This document shows positions 1 to 8,056 of a stretch of DNA of 32,123 nucleotides, piece by piece. Each line of letters starts with the position of its first letter. The stretch's first letter is position 1. Origin of the DNA: Alphaproteobacteria bacterium HGW-Alphaproteobacteria-11 (GTDB lineage: Bacteria > Pseudomonadota > Alphaproteobacteria > Parvibaculales > Parvibaculaceae); NCBI GenBank assembly GCA_002841195.1, contig PHEO01000007.1, forward strand, positions 1-32,123. The letters are read 5' to 3'. The translations under genes and the position numbers were made by a program. The notes under the pieces were generated by a model. The model was not told the origin of the DNA. It searched no databases and worked only from the letters and a program-made list of their open reading frames with translations.

Positions 1-1447
1 AAACCCAGGTGCCCGACGACAGCTTGAAATCCTCCGTCACGCGGCCGTCGAAAACGAGGCCGAGCTCGGGCCGGGCTTCGTCGAGGAATTTCGCGGCGTC
101 GCCGAGGCTGTAGAAACCTTCGTCGTCGAAGACCTCGGCGGTCTTCTTCGGATCGTTGAGATAGCCGGGCGTCACCGTCGGCCCCTTGACGCGGACTTCG
201 AGCTTGGCGCCGTTCGGCACCAGCTTCAGCGTGATGCCCGGCACCGGCAGGCCGACAAGGCCGACGCGCTCGGTCACCCAGTGAACGACGGTGATGCCTT
301 GCGTCTCGGTCGCGCCGTACATCGTCGTCAACGGAATGCGGAACCCCGTCTCGGCGACAGCCAACGCCTGCATCCGGTCGTAGATGTCGCTCGACAGCGT
401 CGCGCCGCCATAGCCCATATATTCGAGATTGCGGAAGAAGTTGGCGCGCAATGTCGGGTCGCGCTCCATCGCGTCGGCCAGCATCGCGAAAGCGACCGGC
501 GCCGAGCCGAAGACGCGGGGTGAAACATCGCGCAGATTGGCGATGGTCTGATCGAACATGCCGGGGATCGGCTTTCCGGCATCGAGATAGACGGTGCCGC
601 CGGCATTCATGTTGCCGTTGAAGCCGATATTGCCGGCCGAGATGTGGTTCCACGGCATCCATTCGAGGCTTTGCGGAACTTCGTCCGGGTCCGGCGCTTC
701 GCTGCGCAGCGCCTCGCCGGCGGCGATCTGCGCCATCATCATGCGATGCGTCTGGATGACGCCTTTCGGCATGCCGGTCGATCCGGAGGTGAAGAGATAT
801 TTCGCCACGGTGTCGTGGCCGACCCGTTCCATCGATGCGGCAACCGCATTGCTGACCGGCGTCGCAACGAGATCGTCGAAGGATGTGGCGCCCGCGACGC
901 TGCCGGTGCAGGTGACGATCTCGGCGCCTTCGCCGACCGCCGCAATGGCCTTGCCGTAGAGATCGCCGTGATCGGCGAAGATCATGCGCGGCCGCGTCAG
1001 CCCGACGACATGGCGCAGCTTCGAGAAATCCGAACTCATCAGCGAATAGGGAACGCTGACCGGCGCGACCGGCACACCCGCCTTCATGGCGCCGAGCGCC
1101 ATCACAGCGTGCGCGATCGAATTGCTCGACAACACCATCAGCGGCGTCTCGGCGTTCATGCCGCGCGCCAGCAGCGCGCTTGCCACCGCATTGGCCTTCA
1201 CATTGGCCTCGCCATAGCCGATGAACCGCCAGGCGCCGTCCGGCCCGCGCTCGCCGATGAAACGGCGCTGCGGATGCATCGCGGCGCGCTCTTCGAGAAT
1301 GTGGACGACGCTGCGCTTCATTTCGCCGAGCGGATAGTCGGACGAAATATAAACCGTGCCGTCGCTCTCGCGGCGGACGGAGATTTTCGGCGGCTTCTGC
1401 TTCAGCGGCTTGAACGGCGCCGGCGCGTCCTGTTCGGCAAGGCTCAT
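1..1447 (-). CDS. AMP-binding acyl-CoA ligase, feruloyl-CoA synthase-like; C-terminus truncated by window edge
   Basis: Frame open on - strand from ATG at 1447 to position 1 (absent from ORF track, no stop in window). Reads MSLAEQDAPAPFKPLKQKPPKISVRRESDGTVYISSDYPLGEMKRS...; AMP-binding signature YLFTSGSTGMPKGV; ends ...DGRVTEDFKLSSGTWV, typical of the feruloyl-CoA synthase branch. Confidence 0.8.
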   Translation of the reverse strand, partial: MSLAEQDAPAPFKPLKQKPPKISVRRESDGTVYISSDYPLGEMKRSVVHILEERAAMHPQRRFIGERGPDGAWRFIGYGEANVKANAVASALLARGMNAETPLMVLSSNSIAHAVMALGAMKAGVPVAPVSVPYSLMSSDFSKLRHVVGLTRPRMIFADHGDLYGKAIAAVGEGAEIVTCTGSVAGATSFDDLVATPVSNAVAASMERVGHDTVAKYLFTSGSTGMPKGVIQTHRMMMAQIAAGEALRSEAPDPDEVPQSLEWMPWNHISAGNIGFNGNMNAGGTVYLDAGKPIPGMFDQTIANLRDVSPRVFGSAPVAFAMLADAMERDPTLRANFFRNLEYMGYGGATLSSDIYDRMQALAVAETGFRIPLTTMYGATETQGITVVHWVTERVGLVGLPVPGITLKLVPNGAKLEVRVKGPTVTPGYLNDPKKTAEVFDDEGFYSLGDAAKFLDEARPELGLVFDGRVTEDFKLSSGTWV

Positions 1448-1493
1448 GGTCGCTCTCCCGTCGGATATGAATATCGTATCGGCGCCGCGCCGG

Positions 1494-3065
1494 TCAGTTG
1501 ACCATGCGCGTACGGCCTTCCCAGTAAGGCGCGCGCAGCTCGCGCCGCAGGATCTTGCCCGACGGGTTGCGCGGCAACGCCTCAATGAAGTCGACCGACT
1601 TCGGCACCTTGTAGCTGGCAATGCGCGTCTTCGCGAAGGCAATGACATCTTCGGCCGACGCCTTCTGGCCGGGCTTCAGCACCACGATGGCCTTGACCGC
1701 CTCGCCCCATTTCTCGTCCGGCACGCCAATGACGGCGGCGTCCGCAATCGCTTCATGGCCGAACAGCGCGTTCTCGACTTCGGCCGGATAAATGTTCTCG
1801 CCGCCCGAAACGATCATGTCCTTCACCCGGTCATGGATGAAGAGATAACCTTCCGTGTCGAAAAAGCCGGCATCGCCCGTATAGAACCATCCGTCGCGGA
1901 TGGCGTCTTTCGTGGCGTCGGGCCGGTTCCAGTAGCCCTTCATGATGGAGGCGCCGCGAATGACGATCTCGCCGACATCGCCGGCGGGAACGCTTTCACC
2001 CTTGTCGTCGACAACGCGTACATCCATGCCCGGATTGGGCACGCCGCAGGAGCGCAGCTTGCCGCGCGCCGGATCATGCGCTTCCGGCGGCAGGTTGGTT
2101 GCGCCGCCCGCCGTTTCGGTGAGGCCGTAGACCTGCACGAAATCGGCGCCCTTGAACGTTTCCTGCGCCTGACGCAACACGTCCTCGGCAATCGGCGAGG
2201 CGCCATAGATGATCTGGCGGATCGACGACACGTCGGTCGTGCCCATGTTCGGCTGCTGGAGCAGGAACAGGATCACCGCCGGCACCATGAAGGCGATGTT
2301 GATTTTCTCGCTTTCGATCAGCTTCAGGATCGCCTGCGGATCGACATCCTTGAGAATGATGTTCTTGCAGCCGTGGATATTGCCGATCAGGCCGATATTG
2401 ACACCCGCCACATGAAACAGCGGCATGCAGACCAGCGCCACTTCGCCCTGGCCCCAATTGGCCCAGCCGGCCTTTTCGCCCTGATCGAAAATCGAGAGAT
2501 AGTTGGCGTTGGTCAGCTGCACACCCTTCGGGTGCCCGGTCGTGCCGCTGGTATAGAGCTGGATCACATCGTCGTCCGGGGCGGCCGGCAGCATCGGATC
2601 GGCATCGCTGGTCGCGTTGCGCCAGTCGTCGAACGAGGTCCAGTCGTTGCGGCCGCCATCCAGCGCCACGACCTTGCGCACGGTCGGGCATTCCGGCAGC
2701 ACCTTCTCGACCATGTCGTAGAATTCGGCGCCGACGAAAAGGATCTCGGTGCGGCTGTCGTTGAGCACATAGACAACCTCGGGCGCCGCCAGCCGCCAGT
2801 TGACGCCGACCACGACGGATTTGGCCTTGAAGGCGCCGTAGAGCATTTCGAAATAGCGGTCCGACCCCTTGCCCATGAAGCCGATGCGCGCATCGGGCTT
2901 GCAGCCATCGGCGATCAGCGCCTGTGCGACCTGGCTGGCGCGGCGGTCGAGCTCGCCATAGCCGGTCTCGCGGCCTTCGAAGACCTGCGCGATGCTGTCG
3001 GGCGCCGCCGCCGCCCAGACGCGGGTAATGTCCGCCACCGAACGCACCTGTGCCGTGTTCGCCAT
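1494..3065 (-). CDS. AMP-dependent acyl-CoA synthetase (fatty-acid-CoA ligase family)
   Basis: 523 aa ORF; LYTSGTTGHPKGVQLTN, GWFYTGDAGFFDTEGYLFIHDRVKDMIVSGGENIYPAEVE, PRNPSGKILRRELR. Confidence 0.95.
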   Translation of the reverse strand: MANTAQVRSVADITRVWAAAAPDSIAQVFEGRETGYGELDRRASQVAQALIADGCKPDARIGFMGKGSDRYFEMLYGAFKAKSVVVGVNWRLAAPEVVYVLNDSRTEILFVGAEFYDMVEKVLPECPTVRKVVALDGGRNDWTSFDDWRNATSDADPMLPAAPDDDVIQLYTSGTTGHPKGVQLTNANYLSIFDQGEKAGWANWGQGEVALVCMPLFHVAGVNIGLIGNIHGCKNIILKDVDPQAILKLIESEKINIAFMVPAVILFLLQQPNMGTTDVSSIRQIIYGASPIAEDVLRQAQETFKGADFVQVYGLTETAGGATNLPPEAHDPARGKLRSCGVPNPGMDVRVVDDKGESVPAGDVGEIVIRGASIMKGYWNRPDATKDAIRDGWFYTGDAGFFDTEGYLFIHDRVKDMIVSGGENIYPAEVENALFGHEAIADAAVIGVPDEKWGEAVKAIVVLKPGQKASAEDVIAFAKTRIASYKVPKSVDFIEALPRNPSGKILRRELRAPYWEGRTRMVN

Positions 3066-3278
3066 GCTGAAATTCCTCCCCTTGATCCCTGGCCTGGCGT
3101 CAGCTCTTCTCCCGCCGGCTCATGTTGGGCGCGAGTTTACCTACCCCGCCGGACGGGGCAAGCAAAGCCCGCGCGCCCTTTCATGGGGCCGGAAGTCCTC
3201 TTGCCGCTGGACGCAGGGGCGGCGCGGGTTAGACTGACCGCAACAAGAACATCAATTTTCCGGGAGGAACGACAGACG

Positions 3279-3830
3279 ATGGCCCGCATTCCCTATTTCG
3301 ATCCGGCCAAGGCCGAAGGCCGCGCCAAGGCGGTCTACGAGAAGCTGCCCAACCTCAACATTTTCCGCATGCTCGGCCATTCGGGCGACATGATCGACGG
3401 CTTCATCAAGCTCGGAAATGCAATCCTGATCCACAGCGAACTCGATCCGGTCTTGCGGGAAATCGCCATTGTGCGCGTCGGCGTGCTGAAAGGCGCCTCC
3501 TACGAGGTCTATCAGCACGAGGCGATCTCGCGGAAGCTCGGCATGTCCGAGGATCTCATCAAGGCGATCCACGAGGGGCCGGAGGCCGAGATCTTCGACG
3601 AAACGCAACGCCAGGTGATGCGCTTCACCGACGATGTGGTGAAGAACACCCGCGCATCCGACGCGACCTTCAACCCGCTGGCAGAAAAGCTCGGCTACAA
3701 GCAGTTGCAGGAACTGGTCATCACCATCGGCTTTTACACCACCGCCTGCTATTTCCTCGAGACCTTCGATGTCGATATCGAGGATGCGGGGCATAAATCG
3801 GGCGTCAAGCTGCCGGGCATGCAGGACTGA
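3279..3830 (+). CDS. Carboxymuconolactone decarboxylase (CMD) family protein, copy 1
   Basis: ATG at 3279 within ORF 1356..3830, preceded by GGGAGGAAC; MARIPYFDPAKAEGRAKAVYEKLPNLNIFRML...; CMD-fold pattern, 183 aa. Confidence 0.88.
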   Translation: MARIPYFDPAKAEGRAKAVYEKLPNLNIFRMLGHSGDMIDGFIKLGNAILIHSELDPVLREIAIVRVGVLKGASYEVYQHEAISRKLGMSEDLIKAIHEGPEAEIFDETQRQVMRFTDDVVKNTRASDATFNPLAEKLGYKQLQELVITIGFYTTACYFLETFDVDIEDAGHKSGVKLPGMQD

Positions 3831-3832
3831 CC

Positions 3833-4399
3833 ATGGCCCGCATTCCCTATCCCGATCCGGCGACGCTCGCGCCCGAGGCGCGGGCCCTTCGCGACAGCCT
3901 GCCGCAACTCAACATTTTCAAGATGATTTCCGGCAGCGGCCCCTCGTTCCTGCCGTTCATGGCGCTGGTCAATGCCTATCTCAACGACGGGCTGCTCGAT
4001 ACCGAACTGCGCGAACTGGTGATCCTGCGCGTCGGCCATCTTTGTGGCTCGACCTATGAGCAGCACCAGCACCGCCGCGTCTCGCGCATGATCGGCATGT
4101 CGGAGGCGCGTATCGAAGCGGCGGCGAGCGCGCTGCCCTCGCCGCATCTGAGCGACACGGAAAATTCCGTGCTCGCTTTCACCGACGATCAGGTGGCGAA
4201 CGTCAAGGCCGACGCAAAGCTGTTCGCCGCGGCGCATGCGGCGCTTGGCGACGCCGCGATGCAGGAACTCGTCATCATCATCGGCATCTATCTTCTCGTC
4301 TGCCGCTACCTCGAAACCTTCGAGATCGAACTCGAGGACAAGGACATCGAGACGAGCGGCCTCGACGAAATCAGGCGGAGCATGAAGAACAATGGCTGA
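3833..4399 (+). CDS. Carboxymuconolactone decarboxylase (CMD) family protein, copy 2
   Basis: 188 aa; MARIPYPDPATLAPEARALRDSLPQLNIFKM..., clearly paralogous to the upstream gene. Confidence 0.88.
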   Translation: MARIPYPDPATLAPEARALRDSLPQLNIFKMISGSGPSFLPFMALVNAYLNDGLLDTELRELVILRVGHLCGSTYEQHQHRRVSRMIGMSEARIEAAASALPSPHLSDTENSVLAFTDDQVANVKADAKLFAAAHAALGDAAMQELVIIIGIYLLVCRYLETFEIELEDKDIETSGLDEIRRSMKNNG

Positions 4400-5228
4400 C
4401 GGTGGATTCGTACAGGCGCTGCCGCCCGAATCGACGGGCGAGGCACCGGGTCGCGGGCGGTTGAAGGGCCGGCGCATTCTGGTCGTCGGCGGCGGCCAGC
4501 GCGTACTCGACGCGGCGACCGATCCCGTCGGCAACGGCCGCGCCATGTCGATCCTCTTTGCCCGCGAAGGCGCCAGCGTTGCGGTTGCCGACATCAACAA
4601 GGCGTCCGCCGGCGAAACGGCGGCAAAGATCGCGGCGGAGGGCGGCAAGGCGAGCGCCATCGTGGCCGACATTTCAAAACCGGACGACATTCCGCGCATG
4701 ATCGCGGAGGCCGAAAAGGCATTGGGAGGGCTTGACGGCCTCGTGCTCAATGTCGGTATCGGCGTCGGCGGCCTCGGCCTCGAAGGCGCGACACCCGAAG
4801 ACTGGGACAAGGTGCTGGGCGTCAACCTGCGCGGGCCGATGCTCTGTTGCAAGGCGGCGCTGCCGCGGCTGGCCGACGGCTCACCGGTCGTTTTCATTTC
4901 CTCGATCGCCGGGCAGATCGCCGGGTCGCGCCTGCCGGCCTATGATGCCTCGAAGGCGGCGCTGGGCGGGTTGATGCGCCATGTCGCGCTTGAAGGTTCG
5001 CGGCGCGGCATCCGCGCCAACATCGTCGCGCCGGGTCTGGTCGACACACCGCTCGGAAGACTGGCGACGCAGGGCCGTCCGTCGCGCGGCCGGACGCCCG
5101 TGCCCTTCGGACGGCAGGCGACCGGCTGGGAGATCGCCAACGCGGCGCTCTTCCTCGTCTCCGACGAAAGCGTCTACATCACCGCGCAGACGCTCGCCGT
5201 CGACAGCGGCCTCACCGGCATTTCTTAG
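4392..5228 (+). CDS. SDR family NAD(P)-dependent oxidoreductase with extended glycine motif
   Basis: 278 aa, overlaps upstream gene by 8 bp; ILVVGGGQRVLDAATDPVGNGRAMS, VLNVGIG, VFISSIAGQ, YDASK, IVAPGLVDTPL. Confidence 0.9.
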   Translation: MADGGFVQALPPESTGEAPGRGRLKGRRILVVGGGQRVLDAATDPVGNGRAMSILFAREGASVAVADINKASAGETAAKIAAEGGKASAIVADISKPDDIPRMIAEAEKALGGLDGLVLNVGIGVGGLGLEGATPEDWDKVLGVNLRGPMLCCKAALPRLADGSPVVFISSIAGQIAGSRLPAYDASKAALGGLMRHVALEGSRRGIRANIVAPGLVDTPLGRLATQGRPSRGRTPVPFGRQATGWEIANAALFLVSDESVYITAQTLAVDSGLTGIS

Positions 5229-5239
5229 GGAGCAGGAAC

Positions 5240-6220
5240 ATGGGTCTCGGACTGAGCCACTTCCAATACACCAAGGGTCTGCACGATCTGGGCAATGGCG
5301 GCTACGCATGGCTGCAACCGGATGGCGGTTGGGGCTGGTCGAATGCCGGCCTGATCGTCGACAGCGGCGAGTCATTCCTCGTCGATACGCTGTTCGACGT
5401 GCCGCTGACGCGCGACATGCTCGCCGCGATGCGCAAGGCCGAGCCGAAGGCGGCGGCGAAAATAAACACCGTCGTCAACACCCATCACAATGGCGATCAC
5501 TGCAACGGCAATGAATGCTGCGCCGGCGCCGAGATCATCGCCCACAAGCTCGCCGTCGAAGCCATGCGCCACGAGCCGCCGGCGCTGCTGGCCGGCTTCC
5601 TCGACATGGCACCCGGCCTCGGCGATCTCGGCAAATATGTGACGCAATGTTTCGGCGCCTTCGACTTCAAGGGCGTGACGCAGACACTGCCGACAACGAC
5701 CTTCGAAACCGAATTGACCCGTCATGTCGGCGCGAAGGAAATCCGCATCATGCATGTCGGCCCCGCGCACACGCCGGGCGACGCGCTGGTCTATGTGCCA
5801 GCCGACAAGACGGTTTTCACCGGCGACATTCTGTTTATCGAAGGCCACCCGATCATGTGGGAAGGCCCGGTCTCGAACTGGATCGCGGCCTGCGACAAAA
5901 TTCTGGCAATGGATGTGGAAACGGTCGTGCCGGGCCACGGCCCGATCACGGGAAAGAATGGCGTCAAGGCGGTGCGCGAATATCTGGTCTATGTGCGCGA
6001 CGAGGCGAAGAAGCGCCACGACGCGGGAATGACGGCGCTGGAGGCCGCGCTCGACATCGACATGACCGATTACGACAGCTGGGGCGACGGCGAACGCATC
6101 GTCGTCAACGTCGCAACGCTCTACAAGGAGTTCAACGGCGACCAAACGCCCAACGACGCCGTAACGCTGTTCGGCCAGATGACCGAAGTCGCAAAGAAGA
6201 AGGGCATCCTGAAGACCTGA
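5240..6220 (+). CDS. MBL-fold metallo-hydrolase
   Basis: 326 aa; NTHHNGDHCNGN metal motif, HTPGDALVYVPADKTVFTGDILF, VVPGHGPITG. Confidence 0.92.
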   Translation: MGLGLSHFQYTKGLHDLGNGGYAWLQPDGGWGWSNAGLIVDSGESFLVDTLFDVPLTRDMLAAMRKAEPKAAAKINTVVNTHHNGDHCNGNECCAGAEIIAHKLAVEAMRHEPPALLAGFLDMAPGLGDLGKYVTQCFGAFDFKGVTQTLPTTTFETELTRHVGAKEIRIMHVGPAHTPGDALVYVPADKTVFTGDILFIEGHPIMWEGPVSNWIAACDKILAMDVETVVPGHGPITGKNGVKAVREYLVYVRDEAKKRHDAGMTALEAALDIDMTDYDSWGDGERIVVNVATLYKEFNGDQTPNDAVTLFGQMTEVAKKKGILKT

Positions 6221-6328
6221 CCCGGCGGCGCCTTGACGCTGCGTCACGTCACGCAGGCGTGATCTCCTGCGCGTGGACAGTGCCCCGCTGCGCGCCGAAG
6301 ATCGCGCAAACGAAACGGGGGACCCGCC

Positions 6329-7114
6329 ATGCCGACACTCTACGAACATCCGCTCTCGCCCTATGCGCAGAAGGTGAAAATCGCAGCGCGCGAAAAGGGC
6401 GTCGAGCTGACGCTGAAGACACCGGACGGCATTGGCGCGGGGACCTCACAAGGCGAGTTCGTCGCCGCCAATCCGCGCGCCGAGGTGCCGGCGCTGATTG
6501 ATGGCGACGTGCAGGTTTTCGATTCGACGATCATCCTCGAATATCTCGAAGACAAATACCCGGCGCCGCCGATGCTGCCGGCCGCGCCGGCCGCGCGCGC
6601 CAGGGTCCGCATGATCGAAGATGTGTGCGACACGCACTACGAGGCCATCAATTGGGGCCTCGGCGAAATCGCCTATTTTCGCCGCGCGTCGGGCGCAAAG
6701 GCCGCCGAGATGCAGACCCGCGCCGCCGAACAGACGGCGCGCATCCACACCTGGCTGACGCGCCAGCTCGGGCAAGCCGACTGGTTCAATGGCGACAGCT
6801 TTGGCTGGGGCGACCTCTCCGTCGTGCCCTATGTCAACGGCTCGACCGGTTTCGGCAACGCACCCGACGAAGGCTCGGCCCTCGGGCGCTGGCTTGCCCG
6901 CATCAATGCGAGGCCAAGCGTCGCGCAGACGGCGAAGGAAGCCCGCGACAGCATCGCCGCCATGGCGCAGGTTGCGAATGTGCTGGAACAGGGCCTCTTC
7001 AAGCGCGAATATCGCGACCACCGTCTTGAATGGATGATGAAGACCGGCGGAGTCGAGATCGTTCTCGACGGCCTGAAGAAAGACAACATCCGCTTCAGTC
7101 ACGACTTCAAATAG
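6329..7114 (+). CDS. Glutathione S-transferase family protein
   Basis: 261 aa; MPTLYEHPLSPYAQKVKIAAREKGVELTLKTPDG, EVPALIDGDVQVFDSTIILEYLEDKYP. Confidence 0.92.
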   Translation: MPTLYEHPLSPYAQKVKIAAREKGVELTLKTPDGIGAGTSQGEFVAANPRAEVPALIDGDVQVFDSTIILEYLEDKYPAPPMLPAAPAARARVRMIEDVCDTHYEAINWGLGEIAYFRRASGAKAAEMQTRAAEQTARIHTWLTRQLGQADWFNGDSFGWGDLSVVPYVNGSTGFGNAPDEGSALGRWLARINARPSVAQTAKEARDSIAAMAQVANVLEQGLFKREYRDHRLEWMMKTGGVEIVLDGLKKDNIRFSHDFK

Positions 7115-7122
7115 GAACGCCC

Positions 7123-8055
7123 ATGCCCGCCGACGCGACGTCCATCATTCTGCACCAATACGACATCTCGCCTTTTTCGGAGAAGGTGCGCGTGGTGCTC
7201 GGGATCAAGGGTCTCGACTGGTTCGCCTGCGACGAGCCCGTCATCATGCCGAAACCCGAACTTGTCGCGCTGACCGGCGGCTACCGGAAAATTCCCGTCA
7301 TGCAGATCGGCGCCGACATTTATTGCGACACGCAGATCATCATACGCGAGCTCGAACGCCGCTTCCCGAAACCGTCGATCTTCACCGGCGGCGACAAGGG
7401 CCTCGGCTGGGGCATGGGGCTGTGGACCGACCGCAGCTTTTTCATGGCGGCTGTCGCGGTCATTTTCGGCAACGCGCCGGACGCAATGGGCGAGGATTTC
7501 AAGGCCGACCGCACGAAACTGATGGGCCGCCCCTTCGACACGGAAGCGATGAAAGCGGGCGCGCCGCTGATGGCCGAACAGCTCCGCGCCAATTTCGGCT
7601 GGCTTGAAGAGCAACTGGCGGATGGCCGAAAATTCCTGATGGGAGAGGCGCCGGGCATCGCCGATGCCAACGCCTATTACAATCTGGCCTTCATCCGCTG
7701 GATCGTGCCGGCCGCGATGAAGAGCGCCGAGGCGATGCCGAATCTCGCCGCCTGGGAGAAACGGGTGAAGGGCATCGGCCATGGGAGCCGACAGGAAATT
7801 TCGCGCGACGCGGCGCTCGACATCGCAAAGGCCGCAACCTCGGGCGAAGCTGTGAAAGCCGATCCGGGCGAACCCAACGGGCTGAAGCCCGGCGACAAGG
7901 TGACCGTAGTGGCCGATGACTACGGACGCGATCCGATTGCAGGCGAACTCGTTTCTTCCTCCGCGCAACACATCGCACTGAAGCGCAACGATCCACGCGT
8001 CGGCAACGTGGTGGTGCATTTCCCGCGTGCGGGCTTCCTCGTCATACGCGGCTGA
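7123..8055 (+). CDS. Glutathione S-transferase family protein with C-terminal beta-rich extension
   Basis: ATG at 7123 within ORF 7030..8055; LHQYDISPFSEKVRVVLGIKGLDW, YRKIPVMQIGADIYCDTQIIIRELERRFP; extra C-terminal segment GLKPGDKVTVVADDYGRDPIAGELVSSS...VVHFPRAGFLVIRG. Confidence 0.88.
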   Translation: MPADATSIILHQYDISPFSEKVRVVLGIKGLDWFACDEPVIMPKPELVALTGGYRKIPVMQIGADIYCDTQIIIRELERRFPKPSIFTGGDKGLGWGMGLWTDRSFFMAAVAVIFGNAPDAMGEDFKADRTKLMGRPFDTEAMKAGAPLMAEQLRANFGWLEEQLADGRKFLMGEAPGIADANAYYNLAFIRWIVPAAMKSAEAMPNLAAWEKRVKGIGHGSRQEISRDAALDIAKAATSGEAVKADPGEPNGLKPGDKVTVVADDYGRDPIAGELVSSSAQHIALKRNDPRVGNVVVHFPRAGFLVIRG

Positions 8056-8056
8056 C

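Noticed and set aside
644-1501. 285-aa + ORF
   Set aside because: Antisense to the feruloyl-CoA-synthase-like gene; Arg/His-rich with no domain.
3144-3158. CCCCG-CCGGA-CGGGG hairpin in the divergent acyl-CoA synthetase/CMD region
   Set aside because: Short GC-only dyad expected frequently by chance in this composition; no promoter relation could be established.
1356-3278. N-terminal part of the 824-aa + ORF ending at 3830
   Set aside because: Antisense to an intact acyl-CoA synthetase; the genuine CMD gene starts at the internal ATG 3279 with a ribosome-binding site.
6329-8055. Assigning the two GSTs as LigE/LigF/LigG beta-etherases
   Set aside because: N-terminal sequences do not resemble the Lig proteins I remember; only the gene context is suggestive, so left as generic GSTs.
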